Origin: Kalymmatonema hyalinum WJT4-NPBG1
GTDB lineage: Bacteria > Cyanobacteriota > Cyanobacteriia > Cyanobacteriales > Nostocaceae
NCBI GenBank assembly: GCA_019359075.1
Contig: JAHHIB010000079.1
Location: 1-42,686, forward strand
DNA length: 42,686 nucleotides
Direction of reading: 5' to 3'
The position numbers and the translations under genes are program-made. The first letter of the stretch is position 1. Each line of letters opens with the position of its first letter. A model generated the notes under the pieces. The model was not told the origin of the DNA, ran no database searches, and saw only the letters and a program-made list of their open reading frames with translations. This document shows, in pieces, positions 20,401 through 29,294 of this stretch.

Positions 20401-23302
20401 AATTGGCAATAGCCAAGATAACCGCATTTTGGGCTTAGCTGGGAATGACCTGTTAGTTGGCAATGCTGGGAATGACTACTTTGACGGAGGTGAAGACAGT
20501 GATACCGTCAGCTACCGTCGCTATCCAAGTGCTGTCAACTTAGAGCAAAACCAAGCTACTGACGGTAGTGACCTAATAGTTTACGGTTACCTTACTGAGG
20601 GAGGCGATCGCCAAAATTCCAATAACTATGGCGCTGAAGACAGTGATACCGTCAGCTACCGTCGCGATCCAGGTAGAGTCAATGTCAACTTAGAGCAAAA
20701 TCAAGCTACTGATGGCTTTGGCGGCAATGACCAGATATATAATGTTGAAAATGTTGTCGGCTCTGCTTTCAATGATGAAATCATCGGCGATGCCAAAGCA
20801 AATGTCATTCACGCTGGTGATGGTGATGACATTGTTAAAGCCAGAAATGGCAATGACATCATTTTTGGCGAAGGGGGCAAAGATACTCTCTTCGGCGAGA
20901 ACGGTGATGATTTCCTAGTTGGGGGTACGGATGCCGATCGCCTCAATGGTGGAGCAGGTAACGACACGGCTTCCTATTTCACTTCAGAAACTGCTGTAGC
21001 TGTCAGCCTCACAACTGGTACAGGCTGGGCTGGGGATGCTGAAGACGATCGCCTCGAAGCTATTGAAAACTTGGAGGGTTCACAATTTGAAGATTTGCTC
21101 ATTGGCGACAGTGGGAATAATATCCTCAGTGGGTTGGGTGGCAATGACCTAATTTACGGTGAAGCTGGCGACGACTGGCTTGATGGCGGAACAGGAAGCG
21201 ATCGCCTCTACGGTGGAGATGGCAACGACAAGTTAGATGGTCAAGCTGGTGAAGACCTCCTTAAAGGTGAAGCTGGCAATGACCTCCTCAATGGTAATGA
21301 TGGCAATGACCAACTCTACGGTCAAGAAGGCAACGACACCTTAAATGGGGATGCTGGCAATGACTATCTCGAAGGTGGAACTGGTGATGACCTGCTCAAT
21401 GGGAATGATGGCAACGACCAACTCTACGGTCAAGAAGGCAAAGACATTTTGAATGGGGGCACAGGCGATGACCTCGTCGATGGCGGATTGGGCAATGACC
21501 TCCTCAATGGCGGTGATGGGGATGACCAACTTTATGGTCAAGTCGGTGAAGATACTCTGGATGGTGGATTGGGCAATGACCTCTTAGATGGGGGAGACGG
21601 TAATGACCAACTCAATGGTGGCGAAGGTAACGATCGCCTCTACGGTCAAGTCGGTGAAGACACTCTGAATGGAGGTACTGGTAATGACCTCTTAGATGGA
21701 GGTGCTGGTAATGACCATCTATTAGGCGGTGATGGCAACGATCAACTTTACGGTCAAGCTGGTGAAGACAAGCTTGAAGGTGGCGTAGGAAATGATGCTC
21801 TCTACGGAGGTACTGAGGCAGATACCCTTTTAGGGCAAGCTGGTGATGACTACCTTGATGGGGGAGCGGACAATGACGTACTTGATGGCGGCGAAGGTAA
21901 CGATCGCCTCTATGGTCAGCAGGGAAATGATAAGCTTGCCGGTAACACTGGGGATGACTACCTTGATGGCGGAGCGGACAATGACAAACTCAATGGCGGC
22001 GAAGGTAACGATCGCCTCTACGGTCAGCAAGGCTACGACATCCTAGATGGCGGTGCAGGCGCTGACTTCCTGGATGGTGGCTCAGACGATGACTATCTCT
22101 ATGGTAGAGATGGAAGCGATCGCCTTTACGGTCAAGCAGGTCAGGACTACCTTGATGGCGGCACTGGCGATGATCGGCTTGAAGGCGGTACTGGTGATGA
22201 CCAACTCTTTGGGCAGCAGGGTCGTGACTACCTCGATGGCGGCACTGGCGATGACTTCTTGTATGGAGGCGATGAGGGCGATCGGCTCCTAGGTCAAGCG
22301 GGTAATGACTACTTAGATGGCGGTACTGGCGATGACCAACTCTCAGGTAACGAGGGCAATGACCAACTCTATGGTCGGGACGGCAATGACACCCTAGATG
22401 GCGGTGCTGGTAATGATTACCTAGAAGGTGGAAACGGCAAAGATCAACTAACTGGGAGCAACGGTAATGATTTCCTCTACGGTCAAGAAGGTAACGATAC
22501 CCTGGATGGCGGTGCTGATAATGACAACGTATATGGTGGCTCTGGTGATGACCAGATCTTAGGTGGCGATGGTAACGATCTACTCTCTGGTCAAGAAGGC
22601 AACGACACGCTTGATGGTGGTGCTGGCGATGACTATCTCGAAGGAGGTTCTGGTAATGACCAACTTACCGCTGGATTAGGCAATGACCAAATCTACGGTC
22701 AGGCAGGCAATGACCTCCTTAAGGGTGATGCTGGTAATGACTACTTGGAAGGCGGATTTGGCGATGACCAACTCATGGGCGGCGACGGTGATGACCAACT
22801 CTTTGGTCAAGAAGGCAACGACACGCTTGATGGAGGGAGTGGTAATAACAATCTTCAGGGTGGCAACAGCGCCGACATCTTAGTAGGGCAAGACGGAGAT
22901 GATTATCTCTTTGGTAATGACGGTGACGACCAGCTCTACGGCGGCGCTGGTAACAACTCCCTAGAGGGTGGTGCTGGCAACGACTATCTCACAGGTGGCG
23001 ATGGTGACAATATCCTCAATGGTGGAACAGGTGAAGATATATTATACGGCGGCAGCGGTCGCGATATGTTTGTACTAGCGGCTGGTGCTGGAAGCGACAC
23101 CATTTTCAACTTTGAAGTCGGTAGCGATTACTTGGGATTAATGAATGGTTTAACCTTTGAAAATCTCACCATTACTCAAGGCATTGGCACTAATACCAGC
23201 GACACACTAATCACTAATCGAGGAAATGGTGAACTCTTAGCCACAGTTAGAGGGGTAGAAGCAAATACCCTTAGTCTGTGGGATTTTACTAACCTGGGGT
23301 AA
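17474..23302 (+). CDS. Giant RTX (hemolysin-type calcium-binding repeat) protein
   Basis: The 1942-residue protein has three parts. Residues 1-370 are a beta-rich N-terminal region with no family I recognise. Residues about 375-600 are charged, amphipathic helices rich in Lys, Glu and Ala (such as VEEKFDAAGNVAKTILKEGE), followed by a Pro-rich linker. From about 615 to 1850 nonapeptides of the form GGxGxDxLx dominate, broken by non-repeat modules with DTVSYRR or TASYFTSETAVAVSL. The C-terminal about 80 residues (GRDMFVLAAGAGSDTIFNFE and onwards) are the terminal domain common in type I secreted cyanobacterial RTX proteins. It should fold on binding calcium outside the cell, as a surface layer, adhesin or motility protein. 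There is no signal peptide, and no type I secretion genes are nearby. AGGAG at 17458-17462 precedes the ATG by 11 bases. Confidence 0.9.
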   Translation: MASNQAQNTKVAEINQILSKTEKNLGISATQTTDASGVVRFSVSLNSGILYNDFLKNSFKPIQSVFKAVDPVVQLLTTRIPLLSDFDATKSFLNRDDSSSISLRDVLQVVAEGKYGKDEVGKGKKYDFSLIDQIVDFQKVVNSIPSSGSTFDLGYVDIDNTGNIINGLKDTPIASSIKLPEDFKIPLLQQPKEFTFSLLSDKNSKIFSYELPTLNLPKIELTTPIKIPLPILPVVGIQVNGFLEASAQLGFGFDTTGFKSGNFQDGFYVDTKGDEFNLKIGPKFGPYLGVTGLAEVNIEGTIGGNFGFNLADGGDGEIRWNEIKDILDKPQELIGDTNIGAILGIGGAVKIFTVPVFEPTSTFEIKLGKVSASQVQEPFDKAQEQFDKLRGYLEQIQDLKNGLPISRLAEKGRDFVVDKANQAGRWTREKADQFGNFVEEQFEYDIQKFRRKWDKAENFVEEKFDAAGNVAKTILKEGEKLTELAENGAKKVWNTLADGTEEFTDFIVGKGTTTLKKNGGKITQIAADHAETVWEGTKVIYKKGEKAVEWVDGKLEKGKEFLSDLGDDFSFGLTDSGSSNQALPQPTIPGKPSIPVKPSSGIIYRPDGSIFLQTGIGADVLEGTSKGDELKAGAGNDYVSGNEGDDNLFGEAGNDILDGGDGRDTIFGGGDNDTIKGGADIDNLYGGSGNDLLFGGEGNDKLFGEDGNDILKGDAGDDELEGGAGNDQLYGGIDNDTLYGGEDNDKLFGEDGNDILKGDAGDDELEGGAGNDQLYGGIDNDTLYGGEDNDKLFGEDGNDILKGEAGDDELAGGAGIDQLYGGIDNDTLYGGEGNDKLFGEDGNDILYGEANNDELAGGADADTLYGGSGDDKLSGDAGNDLLLGEAGNDLIDGGTEVDTVSYDNSPNGVVVNINEAQNYENSGGSLHSTIVFANLIPTDTEPNFTINAGTATDGFGTTDTLRNLENITGSGFNDVLIGNSQDNRILGLAGNDLLVGNAGNDYFDGGEDSDTVSYRRYPSAVNLEQNQATDGSDLIVYGYLTEGGDRQNSNNYGAEDSDTVSYRRDPGRVNVNLEQNQATDGFGGNDQIYNVENVVGSAFNDEIIGDAKANVIHAGDGDDIVKARNGNDIIFGEGGKDTLFGENGDDFLVGGTDADRLNGGAGNDTASYFTSETAVAVSLTTGTGWAGDAEDDRLEAIENLEGSQFEDLLIGDSGNNILSGLGGNDLIYGEAGDDWLDGGTGSDRLYGGDGNDKLDGQAGEDLLKGEAGNDLLNGNDGNDQLYGQEGNDTLNGDAGNDYLEGGTGDDLLNGNDGNDQLYGQEGKDILNGGTGDDLVDGGLGNDLLNGGDGDDQLYGQVGEDTLDGGLGNDLLDGGDGNDQLNGGEGNDRLYGQVGEDTLNGGTGNDLLDGGAGNDHLLGGDGNDQLYGQAGEDKLEGGVGNDALYGGTEADTLLGQAGDDYLDGGADNDVLDGGEGNDRLYGQQGNDKLAGNTGDDYLDGGADNDKLNGGEGNDRLYGQQGYDILDGGAGADFLDGGSDDDYLYGRDGSDRLYGQAGQDYLDGGTGDDRLEGGTGDDQLFGQQGRDYLDGGTGDDFLYGGDEGDRLLGQAGNDYLDGGTGDDQLSGNEGNDQLYGRDGNDTLDGGAGNDYLEGGNGKDQLTGSNGNDFLYGQEGNDTLDGGADNDNVYGGSGDDQILGGDGNDLLSGQEGNDTLDGGAGDDYLEGGSGNDQLTAGLGNDQIYGQAGNDLLKGDAGNDYLEGGFGDDQLMGGDGDDQLFGQEGNDTLDGGSGNNNLQGGNSADILVGQDGDDYLFGNDGDDQLYGGAGNNSLEGGAGNDYLTGGDGDNILNGGTGEDILYGGSGRDMFVLAAGAGSDTIFNFEVGSDYLGLMNGLTFENLTITQGIGTNTSDTLITNRGNGELLATVRGVEANTLSLWDFTNLG
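19571..19975 (+). repeat. Three 135-bp tandem repeats inside the RTX gene
   Basis: Near-identical units begin at GACAAACTCT at 19571, 19706 and 19841, and a fourth diverging unit starts at 19976. The period of 135 bp equals 45 residues, or five RTX nonapeptides. The high DNA identity of the first units, compared with the varied repeats further on, points to recent amplification or slippage. Confidence 0.88.
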
Positions 23303-23330
23303 CGACTACTGTTCGTTCGCTTGTTTGCAA

Positions 23331-23358
23331 GGGGTGGAAGGGAATTATGCCTTCCCCC
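23331..23358 (+). terminator. Hairpin after the RTX gene
   Basis: GGAAGG (23336-23341) pairs with CCTTCC (23350-23355), flanked by further G-C pairs after one mismatch. It lies 29 bases beyond the RTX stop. No T-run follows, so termination is likely but weakly supported. Confidence 0.45.
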
Positions 23359-23513
23359 TCAAGCTAACGCTGTAATTACTCCAAGCAAGTTCTAGAAAAA
23401 ATTATGAAATTCATGCGAACGCAGAGAAACGCTTTTGAAGAATACAACAGCCTATTGTCAACGTTTTTACTTAAGTGGCAAAAAAAGTACTTAATCTTAC
23501 AAGGAGATAACCG

Positions 23514-23729
23514 ATGATCGTTTCTACTTTTGAGCTTTTGGTCAAGCCTCAACTTCCTAAAAATTTACCAGGAGACTTGCCCGATGCTGTCAAGAAAATT
23601 CAGGGTCGTCACCTACGTCCTTTGGGACTACAGTTGGGAAATAAGATTTTTGGAGCCATAGCAGCACCCCCTGAAAACCTTGTACCTACCATTCTAGATC
23701 TCTTAAGCCAACTAAAGGCACGACACTAA
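23514..23729 (+). CDS. Small protein of unknown function
   Basis: The 71-residue protein starts MIVSTFELLVKPQLPKNLP and is moderately hydrophobic, with an amphipathic C-terminal helix (LVPTILDLLSQLKARH). It has no cysteine and no clear membrane segment. A strong Shine-Dalgarno AAGGAG lies about eight bases before the ATG, which is the main reason to accept it. It follows the RTX gene by 211 bases on the same strand with a hairpin between. I do not recognise the family. Confidence 0.6.
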   Translation: MIVSTFELLVKPQLPKNLPGDLPDAVKKIQGRHLRPLGLQLGNKIFGAIAAPPENLVPTILDLLSQLKARH

Positions 23730-24091
23730 TTCATTTTCGAGACATAACTCGCCCTTTGTAACCAGTACAAGAAACCGCGTGTCTAGTATTAGGAATAATA
23801 CGCAATTTTTAGCATCTAAGTGGTGTCCAGAGTCTATGCATTACGGCTTCGCCTAACACACCCTACTGAGGAAGCAACTTAAACGGAGCAAACTAACAAG
23901 TCACGAGAAGTGCGATCGCTACTTTTGCTGCCCTTCTACTTCCCAATCTTCTATTTGCAACCCTTCTACCCGAATAAATTCTCTCACTCATTTAATAAAA
24001 TTATAGCTGAGAGCGTTACTATTCTGATTGCTGGTAACGCTATCTTATCAGTAGCTAAAAACTAGAAGGAGGGCTAAATTATTACATACAA
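23730..24091. other. Intergenic region with a GC-rich interspersed repeat
   Basis: No gene is supported. TGCATTACGGCTTCGCCTAA then CACACCCTAC, around 23836-23867, resembles the common cyanobacterial intergenic repeat built on GTAGGGTGCGTTA; a relative lies at 26068-26102. The gene ends on either side are convergent. Confidence 0.45.
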
Positions 24092-25624
24092 TTATTGCAT
24101 TCTATCGATTGTGCGATACTGAATTGCTTCAGCAACGTGGTTGGTTTTCAGTTCATCATCCCCTGCTAAATCTGCAATAGTTCGCGCTACTTTAAGAATG
24201 CGATCGCTTGCCCTTGCCGACAAACCCAATTTTCTAATTGCCCCTTCTAATAGGTTGCGACTGCTATCATCCAGCTTGCACCATTTGTGAAGATCACGAC
24301 TCTGCATTTGGGCATTGCAAGATAGATTTGCTGCATTTTTAAATCTACTCGATGCGTAGTCTCGTGCCTGTTGCACCCGTTCCCTGACAGTTGCTGATGA
24401 TTCCCCTGTAGGTTGTTGGGTAATCTCCTCTGGTTTGAGGCGATTCACTGCAACTTGCAAATCAATTCTATCCATCAAAGGTCCCGAAAGCTTCGCCCAG
24501 TATTGCTCTCTCTGCCTTGGCGAACAAGTACATTGCTGTATCGTGTCTCCGTAGTAACCGCAAGCACAGGGATTGGTACTGGCAACCAAAGTAAATTGAG
24601 CAGGAAACATCACAGATTGTTTCGTTCTAGAAATCGTCACGTAGCCATCTTCCAAAGGCTGACGCAAAAATTCTAAAACATCTCTTTTAAATTCTGTTAA
24701 CTCATCTAGGAAAAGTATACCTTTATGTGATAAAGAAATTTCTCCTGGACGCGGAAAGCTACCGCCGCCGACAAGAGAAGGACCAGATGCTGAGTGGTGG
24801 GGACTGCGAAAAGGGCGATCGCACACCAATGATCCTCTATTCTTTAATAAACCAGCTACCGAGTGGATGCGAGTCACTTCTAAGGCTTCTGAGAATGACA
24901 ATGCAGGCAAAATACTAGGCAAACGTCGTGCCAGCATAGTTTTGCCACTACCTGGCGGTCCTACGAATATTAAGTTATGTCCACCAGCCGCTGCAATTTC
25001 TAAGGCACGACGAGCATGAGCCTGTCCTTTCACATCCTGCAAATCTGCTGTTTGTAGAGACGCGCCACCTCTCGTCTCTACACCACTGTCCAACTGCACA
25101 GGCTTATAACGCCCTGGATGATTCAAAAAATCAGTCACCTCAGACAGATTTTTGAAACCATAAACTGCCAATCCTTCCACCACAGCAGCTTCTTGTGCAT
25201 TATCAGCAGGAACAACTAAACCGACAATTCCCATCTTTTCCGCAGTAGCAGCGATCGGTAGAACACCTACAACTGGGCGAAGGCTCCCATCAAGAGACAC
25301 CTCACCCAAGAAAAGATAATCTCCCAACAAATGGGCGCTGACTTGTTCAGAAGCCGCCAAAATCCCTACACTAATCGGCAAATCAAAACATGGACCTTCC
25401 TTGCGTAAATCCGCAGGTGTCAAATTTATGACAATCTTTCGCATAGGAAAGGCAAAACCAGCATTCTTCAGGGTTGCCTTAACCCTTTCCCGTGCTTCCT
25501 GAACTGCTGCATCCGGAAGTCCCAAGACGACAATTCCCGGCAAACCTCCCGACACATCTACTTCAACGCCCACTTTTACAGCGTCGATGCCGACAATTGA
25601 CGCACTCCAAACTCTGGCAAGCAT
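24092..25624 (-). CDS. YifB/ComM-type Mg-chelatase-like AAA+ ATPase
   Basis: This full-length protein (510 residues, the usual size) has an N-terminal Lon-protease S5-like fold (GLPGIVVLGLPDAAVQEARERV), a linker, and an AAA+ core with Walker A GPPGSGKT at 222-229 and Walker B GILFLDEL near 300. The arginine-rich and sensor region follows (STNPCACGYYGD, then GPLMDRIDLQV), with the Mg-chelatase C-terminal domain (LGLSARASDRILKVARTIAD). In naturally transformable bacteria ComM is a hexameric helicase that drives branch migration of incoming DNA. That role here is inferred from the family. It is divergent from the HIT gene with 66 bases between. Its 3' part is duplicated at 9102-9735. Confidence 0.9.
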   Translation of the reverse strand: MLARVWSASIVGIDAVKVGVEVDVSGGLPGIVVLGLPDAAVQEARERVKATLKNAGFAFPMRKIVINLTPADLRKEGPCFDLPISVGILAASEQVSAHLLGDYLFLGEVSLDGSLRPVVGVLPIAATAEKMGIVGLVVPADNAQEAAVVEGLAVYGFKNLSEVTDFLNHPGRYKPVQLDSGVETRGGASLQTADLQDVKGQAHARRALEIAAAGGHNLIFVGPPGSGKTMLARRLPSILPALSFSEALEVTRIHSVAGLLKNRGSLVCDRPFRSPHHSASGPSLVGGGSFPRPGEISLSHKGILFLDELTEFKRDVLEFLRQPLEDGYVTISRTKQSVMFPAQFTLVASTNPCACGYYGDTIQQCTCSPRQREQYWAKLSGPLMDRIDLQVAVNRLKPEEITQQPTGESSATVRERVQQARDYASSRFKNAANLSCNAQMQSRDLHKWCKLDDSSRNLLEGAIRKLGLSARASDRILKVARTIADLAGDDELKTNHVAEAIQYRTIDRMQ

Positions 25625-25684
25625 GTGCTAAATATTTCATCAAGAACACTAAACCTATAGAATCTCTAGCAGATGAACAGGTAA

Positions 25685-26041
<357 letters not shown>

Positions 26042-26067
26042 TGGAGAAATAAGCAGCATAAGGCACG

Positions 26068-26102
26068 TAGGGTTGCGTGCGCATCAGCGTAACGCACCCT
26101 AT
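26068..26102. repeat. Imperfect palindromic intergenic repeat upstream of psbA
   Basis: GTAGGGTTGCGTGCGC is followed closely by GCGTAACGCACCCTA, forming an imperfect hairpin of the type often scattered in cyanobacterial genomes. It is a plausible terminator-like separator between the HIT gene and psbA. Confidence 0.5.
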
Positions 26103-26180
26103 CTTCATGTTCTACAAACAACCTGTAGTATTGATAACTAAAGCAAATCACTTAGATAAGAAATGCTTAATTAAAATATC

Positions 26181-26236
26181 TTTACAAATCTCAATAGTGC
26201 CTTTAATGTAATAAAAAGGTAGGCAAAAAGACCTAC
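26181..26236 (+). promoter_or_regulatory. Possible psbA promoter and leader hairpin
   Basis: TTTACA at 26181-26186 and TTTAAT at 26202-26207 could be -35 and -10 boxes, though their 15-base spacing is short. GTAGG (26219-26223) and CCTAC (26232-26236) can form a small leader hairpin. The leader is AT-rich and lacks a Shine-Dalgarno before the ATG at 26270. The promoter call is weak. Confidence 0.35.
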
Positions 26237-26269
26237 ACAAATCATAAAAAACAAAGCACTTATAAAACC

Positions 26270-27352
26270 ATGACCACAACCTTACAGCGTCGCGAAAGCG
26301 CCAACGTATGGGGTCGGTTCTGCGAGTGGATCACCAGCACCGAAAACCGCTTATACATCGGTTGGTTCGGCGTCCTGATGATCCCCACCCTGCTTGCAGC
26401 AACCACCTGCTTCATCATCGCCTTCGTAGCAGCACCTCCCGTTGACATTGATGGTATCCGTGAGCCTGTTGCAGGTTCATTGGTATACGGCAACAACATC
26501 ATCTCTGGTGCAGTTGTTCCTTCCTCGAACGCTATTGGTTTGCACTTCTACCCCATCTGGGAAGCAGCTTCCTTAGATGAGTGGTTGTACAACGGTGGTC
26601 CATACCAGTTGGTAGTATTCCACTTCCTGATTGGCGTATTCTGCTACTTGGGTCGTGAGTGGGAATTGTCCTACCGCTTGGGTATGCGTCCTTGGATCTG
26701 CGTAGCATTCTCTGCACCTGTAGCAGCAGCAACCGCAGTATTCTTGATTTACCCCATCGGTCAAGGTTCCTTCTCTGATGGTATGCCCTTGGGTATCTCT
26801 GGTACATTCAACTTCATGTTGGTGTTCCAAGCAGAGCACAACATCCTAATGCACCCCTTCCACCAACTCGGTGTAGCTGGTGTATTCGGTGGTAGCTTGT
26901 TCAGCGCAATGCACGGTTCTTTGGTAACCTCTTCCTTGGTTCGTGAAACAACCGAAACCGAATCTCAAAACTACGGTTACAAGTTCGGTCAAGAAGAAGA
27001 AACCTACAACATCGTTGCAGCACACGGCTACTTCGGTCGCTTGATCTTCCAATACGCTTCATTCAACAACAGCCGCAGCTTGCACTTCTTCCTCGCTGCA
27101 TGGCCTGTAATTGGAATCTGGTTCACCGCACTGGGCGTAAGCACCATGGCGTTCAACCTCAACGGTTTCAACTTCAACTCCAGTGTGATTGATTCACAAG
27201 GTCGCGTCATCGGCACCTGGGCAGACATCCTCAACCGCGCTAACTTGGGTATGGAAGTAATGCACGAGCGTAACGCTCACAACTTCCCTCTAGACTTAGC
27301 AGCTTTAGAAGTTGCTCCTGTTGCACTCAGCGCTCCTGCAATCAACGGCTAA
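26270..27352 (+). CDS. psbA: Photosystem II reaction-centre protein D1, high-light (Glu130) type
   Basis: D1 is one of the two core subunits of photosystem II in the thylakoid membrane; it carries P680, pheophytin, QB and most ligands of the Mn4CaO5 cluster. The length is exactly 360 residues. Key residues all fall in place: Tyr161 (YZ), Asp170, Glu189, His190, His198, His215, Ser264 (QB pocket), His272, His332, Glu333, His337, Asp342 and Ala344, followed by a 16-residue tail removed by CtpA. Residue 130 is Glu, as in the D1:2 or high-light isoforms, not the Gln of the D1:1 form. Codon use is strongly biased, as expected for a highly expressed gene. It is monocistronic, with a strong terminator 20 bases downstream. 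Cyanobacteria usually have several psbA copies; only one is in this window. Confidence 0.99.
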   Translation: MTTTLQRRESANVWGRFCEWITSTENRLYIGWFGVLMIPTLLAATTCFIIAFVAAPPVDIDGIREPVAGSLVYGNNIISGAVVPSSNAIGLHFYPIWEAASLDEWLYNGGPYQLVVFHFLIGVFCYLGREWELSYRLGMRPWICVAFSAPVAAATAVFLIYPIGQGSFSDGMPLGISGTFNFMLVFQAEHNILMHPFHQLGVAGVFGGSLFSAMHGSLVTSSLVRETTETESQNYGYKFGQEEETYNIVAAHGYFGRLIFQYASFNNSRSLHFFLAAWPVIGIWFTALGVSTMAFNLNGFNFNSSVIDSQGRVIGTWADILNRANLGMEVMHERNAHNFPLDLAALEVAPVALSAPAING

Positions 27353-27371
27353 TAACAAAGCTTAGCTAATC

Positions 27372-27406
27372 AAAAACGCCCCCCATAAGGAGGGCGTTTT
27401 TGTTTT
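27372..27406 (+). terminator. Rho-independent terminator of psbA
   Basis: AAAACGCCC and GGGCGTTTT form a GC-rich stem around CCCATAAGGA, followed by a run of T. It starts 20 bases after the psbA stop codon, and its A-rich left flank lets it also serve the opposite strand. Confidence 0.92.
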
Positions 27407-27493
27407 TAACTGTATTGGTAAAAGCGCTTATGCGTTTGCCTTGCCGACCAAGGCTTTCAGGGGCTTTTTACCCCAAAAAGTTCTAAAGTCCCG

Positions 27494-28390
27494 TTAGATG
27501 CCTTCTTGAGACTTCGGTTTTGCATCCAGAATCACTTTGATTGTTTCAATTCTAGAGGGTTCTAGTACTACGCTTGCTGTGCCGAAAGGGGTAGGAATTG
27601 TCACATCTTTCGCCTCTCGAAGAGACACAAAGAGTTCTAAAGGAACCTCGTAACCTAGTTTCTGAAAAAGACGGCGGGTTGCCTCCTCCATTTGAATTAA
27701 ACCCTGATCACGAGTCAGAGTGTTATTCACGTTAAGAACAAGCTTGAGTTGCTCAACACCTCGCTCAACATTACTCTCAACATAGTAAGCCAGATTTGTT
27801 GGTAGACCAACCACATTTCGAGGTGAACCGATAGGGAGATAATCACTGGAAGCCAGCCAACCTAGCTCATCTTTACGCCATGTCCGGGTCGCAAGCCCTA
27901 ACTCAGTTAGCGCAGTGCAAGCGGCAGGTACCACACGAGAAAATGGATCTGTAAAGCTTCCATTTCCCCCTCCTTTATCATATCGACGTGCTCGATGCCT
28001 CTCGATCGCCTTTGCAACCTCCGCCACCCCTTCCTTGAAGTTGCTTCTGATGTCAGCGTACCTCTTATCCCTAAGAAGCCTTGGAATCTCACAGTCCTTA
28101 CCAAGAACAGGGAGTATGAGAGCAGATCTCGACTCTGCTTCATCGACAAGCTTCGATTGCCATTCTTTCTGAACCCATATTGACTGGATGCTGTTGGGAG
28201 TTAGGAGAAGTACAAGAAATTCTGTAGCTTCTAAGCCTTCCTGGATCTTTTCGCTAATCGAGTCGCCAACAACAATTTGCCCAGAGTCCATCCAAACCGC
28301 AATACGACGCCCTTCCAAAGCCTCTACAAACTTTTCCGCCAACTCCTTGTCTTTACTGGAGTATGACAGGAACACATCAGGTCCGCTCAT
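27494..28390 (-). CDS. TIR-domain protein with an unassigned C-terminal domain
   Basis: Residues 1-135 of 298 form a TIR domain (TIR_2-like): [21 protein letters not shown] at its start, [33 protein letters not shown] and [16 protein letters not shown]. Glu76 in the SxxSxWxxKEW context matches the catalytic glutamate of NAD-hydrolysing TIR domains. The C-terminal half (about 150-298, with [18 protein letters not shown] and a closing [19 protein letters not shown]) is not one I recognise and may sense or bind a partner. Bacterial TIR proteins often act in antiphage defence by depleting NAD or making cyclic ADP-ribose signals. This role is inference, as no known defence partner lies nearby. An integrase remnant is 52 bases upstream of its start. 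It is convergent with psbA. Confidence 0.8.
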   Translation of the reverse strand: MSGPDVFLSYSSKDKELAEKFVEALEGRRIAVWMDSGQIVVGDSISEKIQEGLEATEFLVLLLTPNSIQSIWVQKEWQSKLVDEAESRSALILPVLGKDCEIPRLLRDKRYADIRSNFKEGVAEVAKAIERHRARRYDKGGGNGSFTDPFSRVVPAACTALTELGLATRTWRKDELGWLASSDYLPIGSPRNVVGLPTNLAYYVESNVERGVEQLKLVLNVNNTLTRDQGLIQMEEATRRLFQKLGYEVPLELFVSLREAKDVTIPTPFGTASVVLEPSRIETIKVILDAKPKSQEGI

Positions 28391-28441
28391 GTCAGCAACT
28401 TTATCTCCTCAAACCAAACGTTCTCTGGGCATCTAACTATT

Positions 28442-28580
28442 TTGCCACGCATTTACTGGAAGTACGATATTCACATGATGCAAGAATTGCTAGGGGACAA
28501 AGATGTAAGAACGACGATGGTTTATAGCCATGTGTTGAATCGTGGCGATCGCACTGTGCAGCCTGCACTTAACCTTTAAC
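28442..28580 (+). pseudogene. C-terminal remnant of an integron-type tyrosine recombinase
   Basis: Two frames joined by a one-base shift read FATHLLE and then [19 protein letters not shown], followed by [19 protein letters not shown] and a stop. The order is the end of integron-type integrases (HSFATHLLE, QELLGHKDVRTTMIYTHVL) with the catalytic tyrosine in VYSHV; the usual LGH is LGD. The catalytic Arg box and N-terminus are absent. It is a relic of a mobile element next to the TIR gene. Confidence 0.8.
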
Positions 28581-28654
28581 TCATTAAAGGATCAATCCAA
28601 AATCCTGTAAGAATGCCATCATAGTTAAGGTACGAACACATTGGAGACAAGACA

Positions 28655-29251
28655 ACGGTTTACGCACGCCCTTTAGCACGGTTAATTGAACAACTGCAAC
28701 GCTTACCTGGAGTTGGTCCAAAAACTGCTCAGCGGCTAGCATTGCATATTTTAAAGCGACCAGAAGCAGAAGTAGAGGCTCTGGCGCAAGCCCTTATTGA
28801 GGCAAAAAAACAGGTAGGTTTGTGTTCTGTCTGCTTTCACTTATCTTCTGAACCAGTTTGTGAACTCTGCCGCAACCCAAATCGGGACAACACCACTATA
28901 TGTGTGGTGGCGGATTCCCGTGATGTGATTGCCTTGGAAAAAACTCGTGAGTTCAAAGGCAAGTATCATGTCTTAGGTGGGGTGATTTCCCCGATAGATG
29001 GTATTGGTCCAGAACAGTTAACAGTTCAGGCTTTGGTGCGGCGGGTGAGTCAGCAAAAGCCTGAAGAAGTGATTATGGCAATTAGTCCAAGTATTGAAGG
29101 TGAGACAACGACACTGTATGTCGGTCAACTACTGAAGCCATTTACCAAGGTGACACGGATTGCTTTTGGTTTACCTGTGGGTGGGGATTTGGAATACGCC
29201 GATGAGGTGACTTTGGCAAGAGCGTTGGAAGGTCGCCGAGAGCTGGATTAG
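28655..29251 (+). CDS. recR: Recombination mediator RecR, apparent ACG start
   Basis: RecR works with RecF and RecO to load RecA on gapped DNA. Read from 28655, the protein has 198 residues, the family length. It shows the helix-hairpin-helix [13 protein letters not shown] at 17-29, the zinc site Cys57/Cys60/Cys69/Cys72 in LCSVC and VCELC, and the Toprim domain from [17 protein letters not shown]. The typical N-terminus [14 protein letters not shown] is preceded by ACG, with no in-frame ATG, GTG or TTG back to the stop at 28622. GGAG at 28643-28646 is eight bases before that ACG, the right spacing. A TTG at 28742 would delete the hairpin-helix motif. Thus ACG initiation, a recently lost ATG, or a sequencing error are the options. 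Confidence 0.88.
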   Translation, partial: TVYARPLARLIEQLQRLPGVGPKTAQRLALHILKRPEAEVEALAQALIEAKKQVGLCSVCFHLSSEPVCELCRNPNRDNTTICVVADSRDVIALEKTREFKGKYHVLGGVISPIDGIGPEQLTVQALVRRVSQQKPEEVIMAISPSIEGETTTLYVGQLLKPFTKVTRIAFGLPVGGDLEYADEVTLARALEGRRELD

Positions 29252-29294
29252 TTATTAGTTAAGGACTAAAGACTAATGGCTAAAAATAAATCTC

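Noticed and set aside
19321-23050. CRISPR-like or satellite array
   Set aside because: The periodicity is in codons for RTX nonapeptides within one long frame, not spaced identical repeats with unique spacers.
28742-29251. RecR starting at TTG 28742
   Set aside because: This would remove the conserved N-terminus and helix-hairpin-helix motif that are intact upstream in the same frame.
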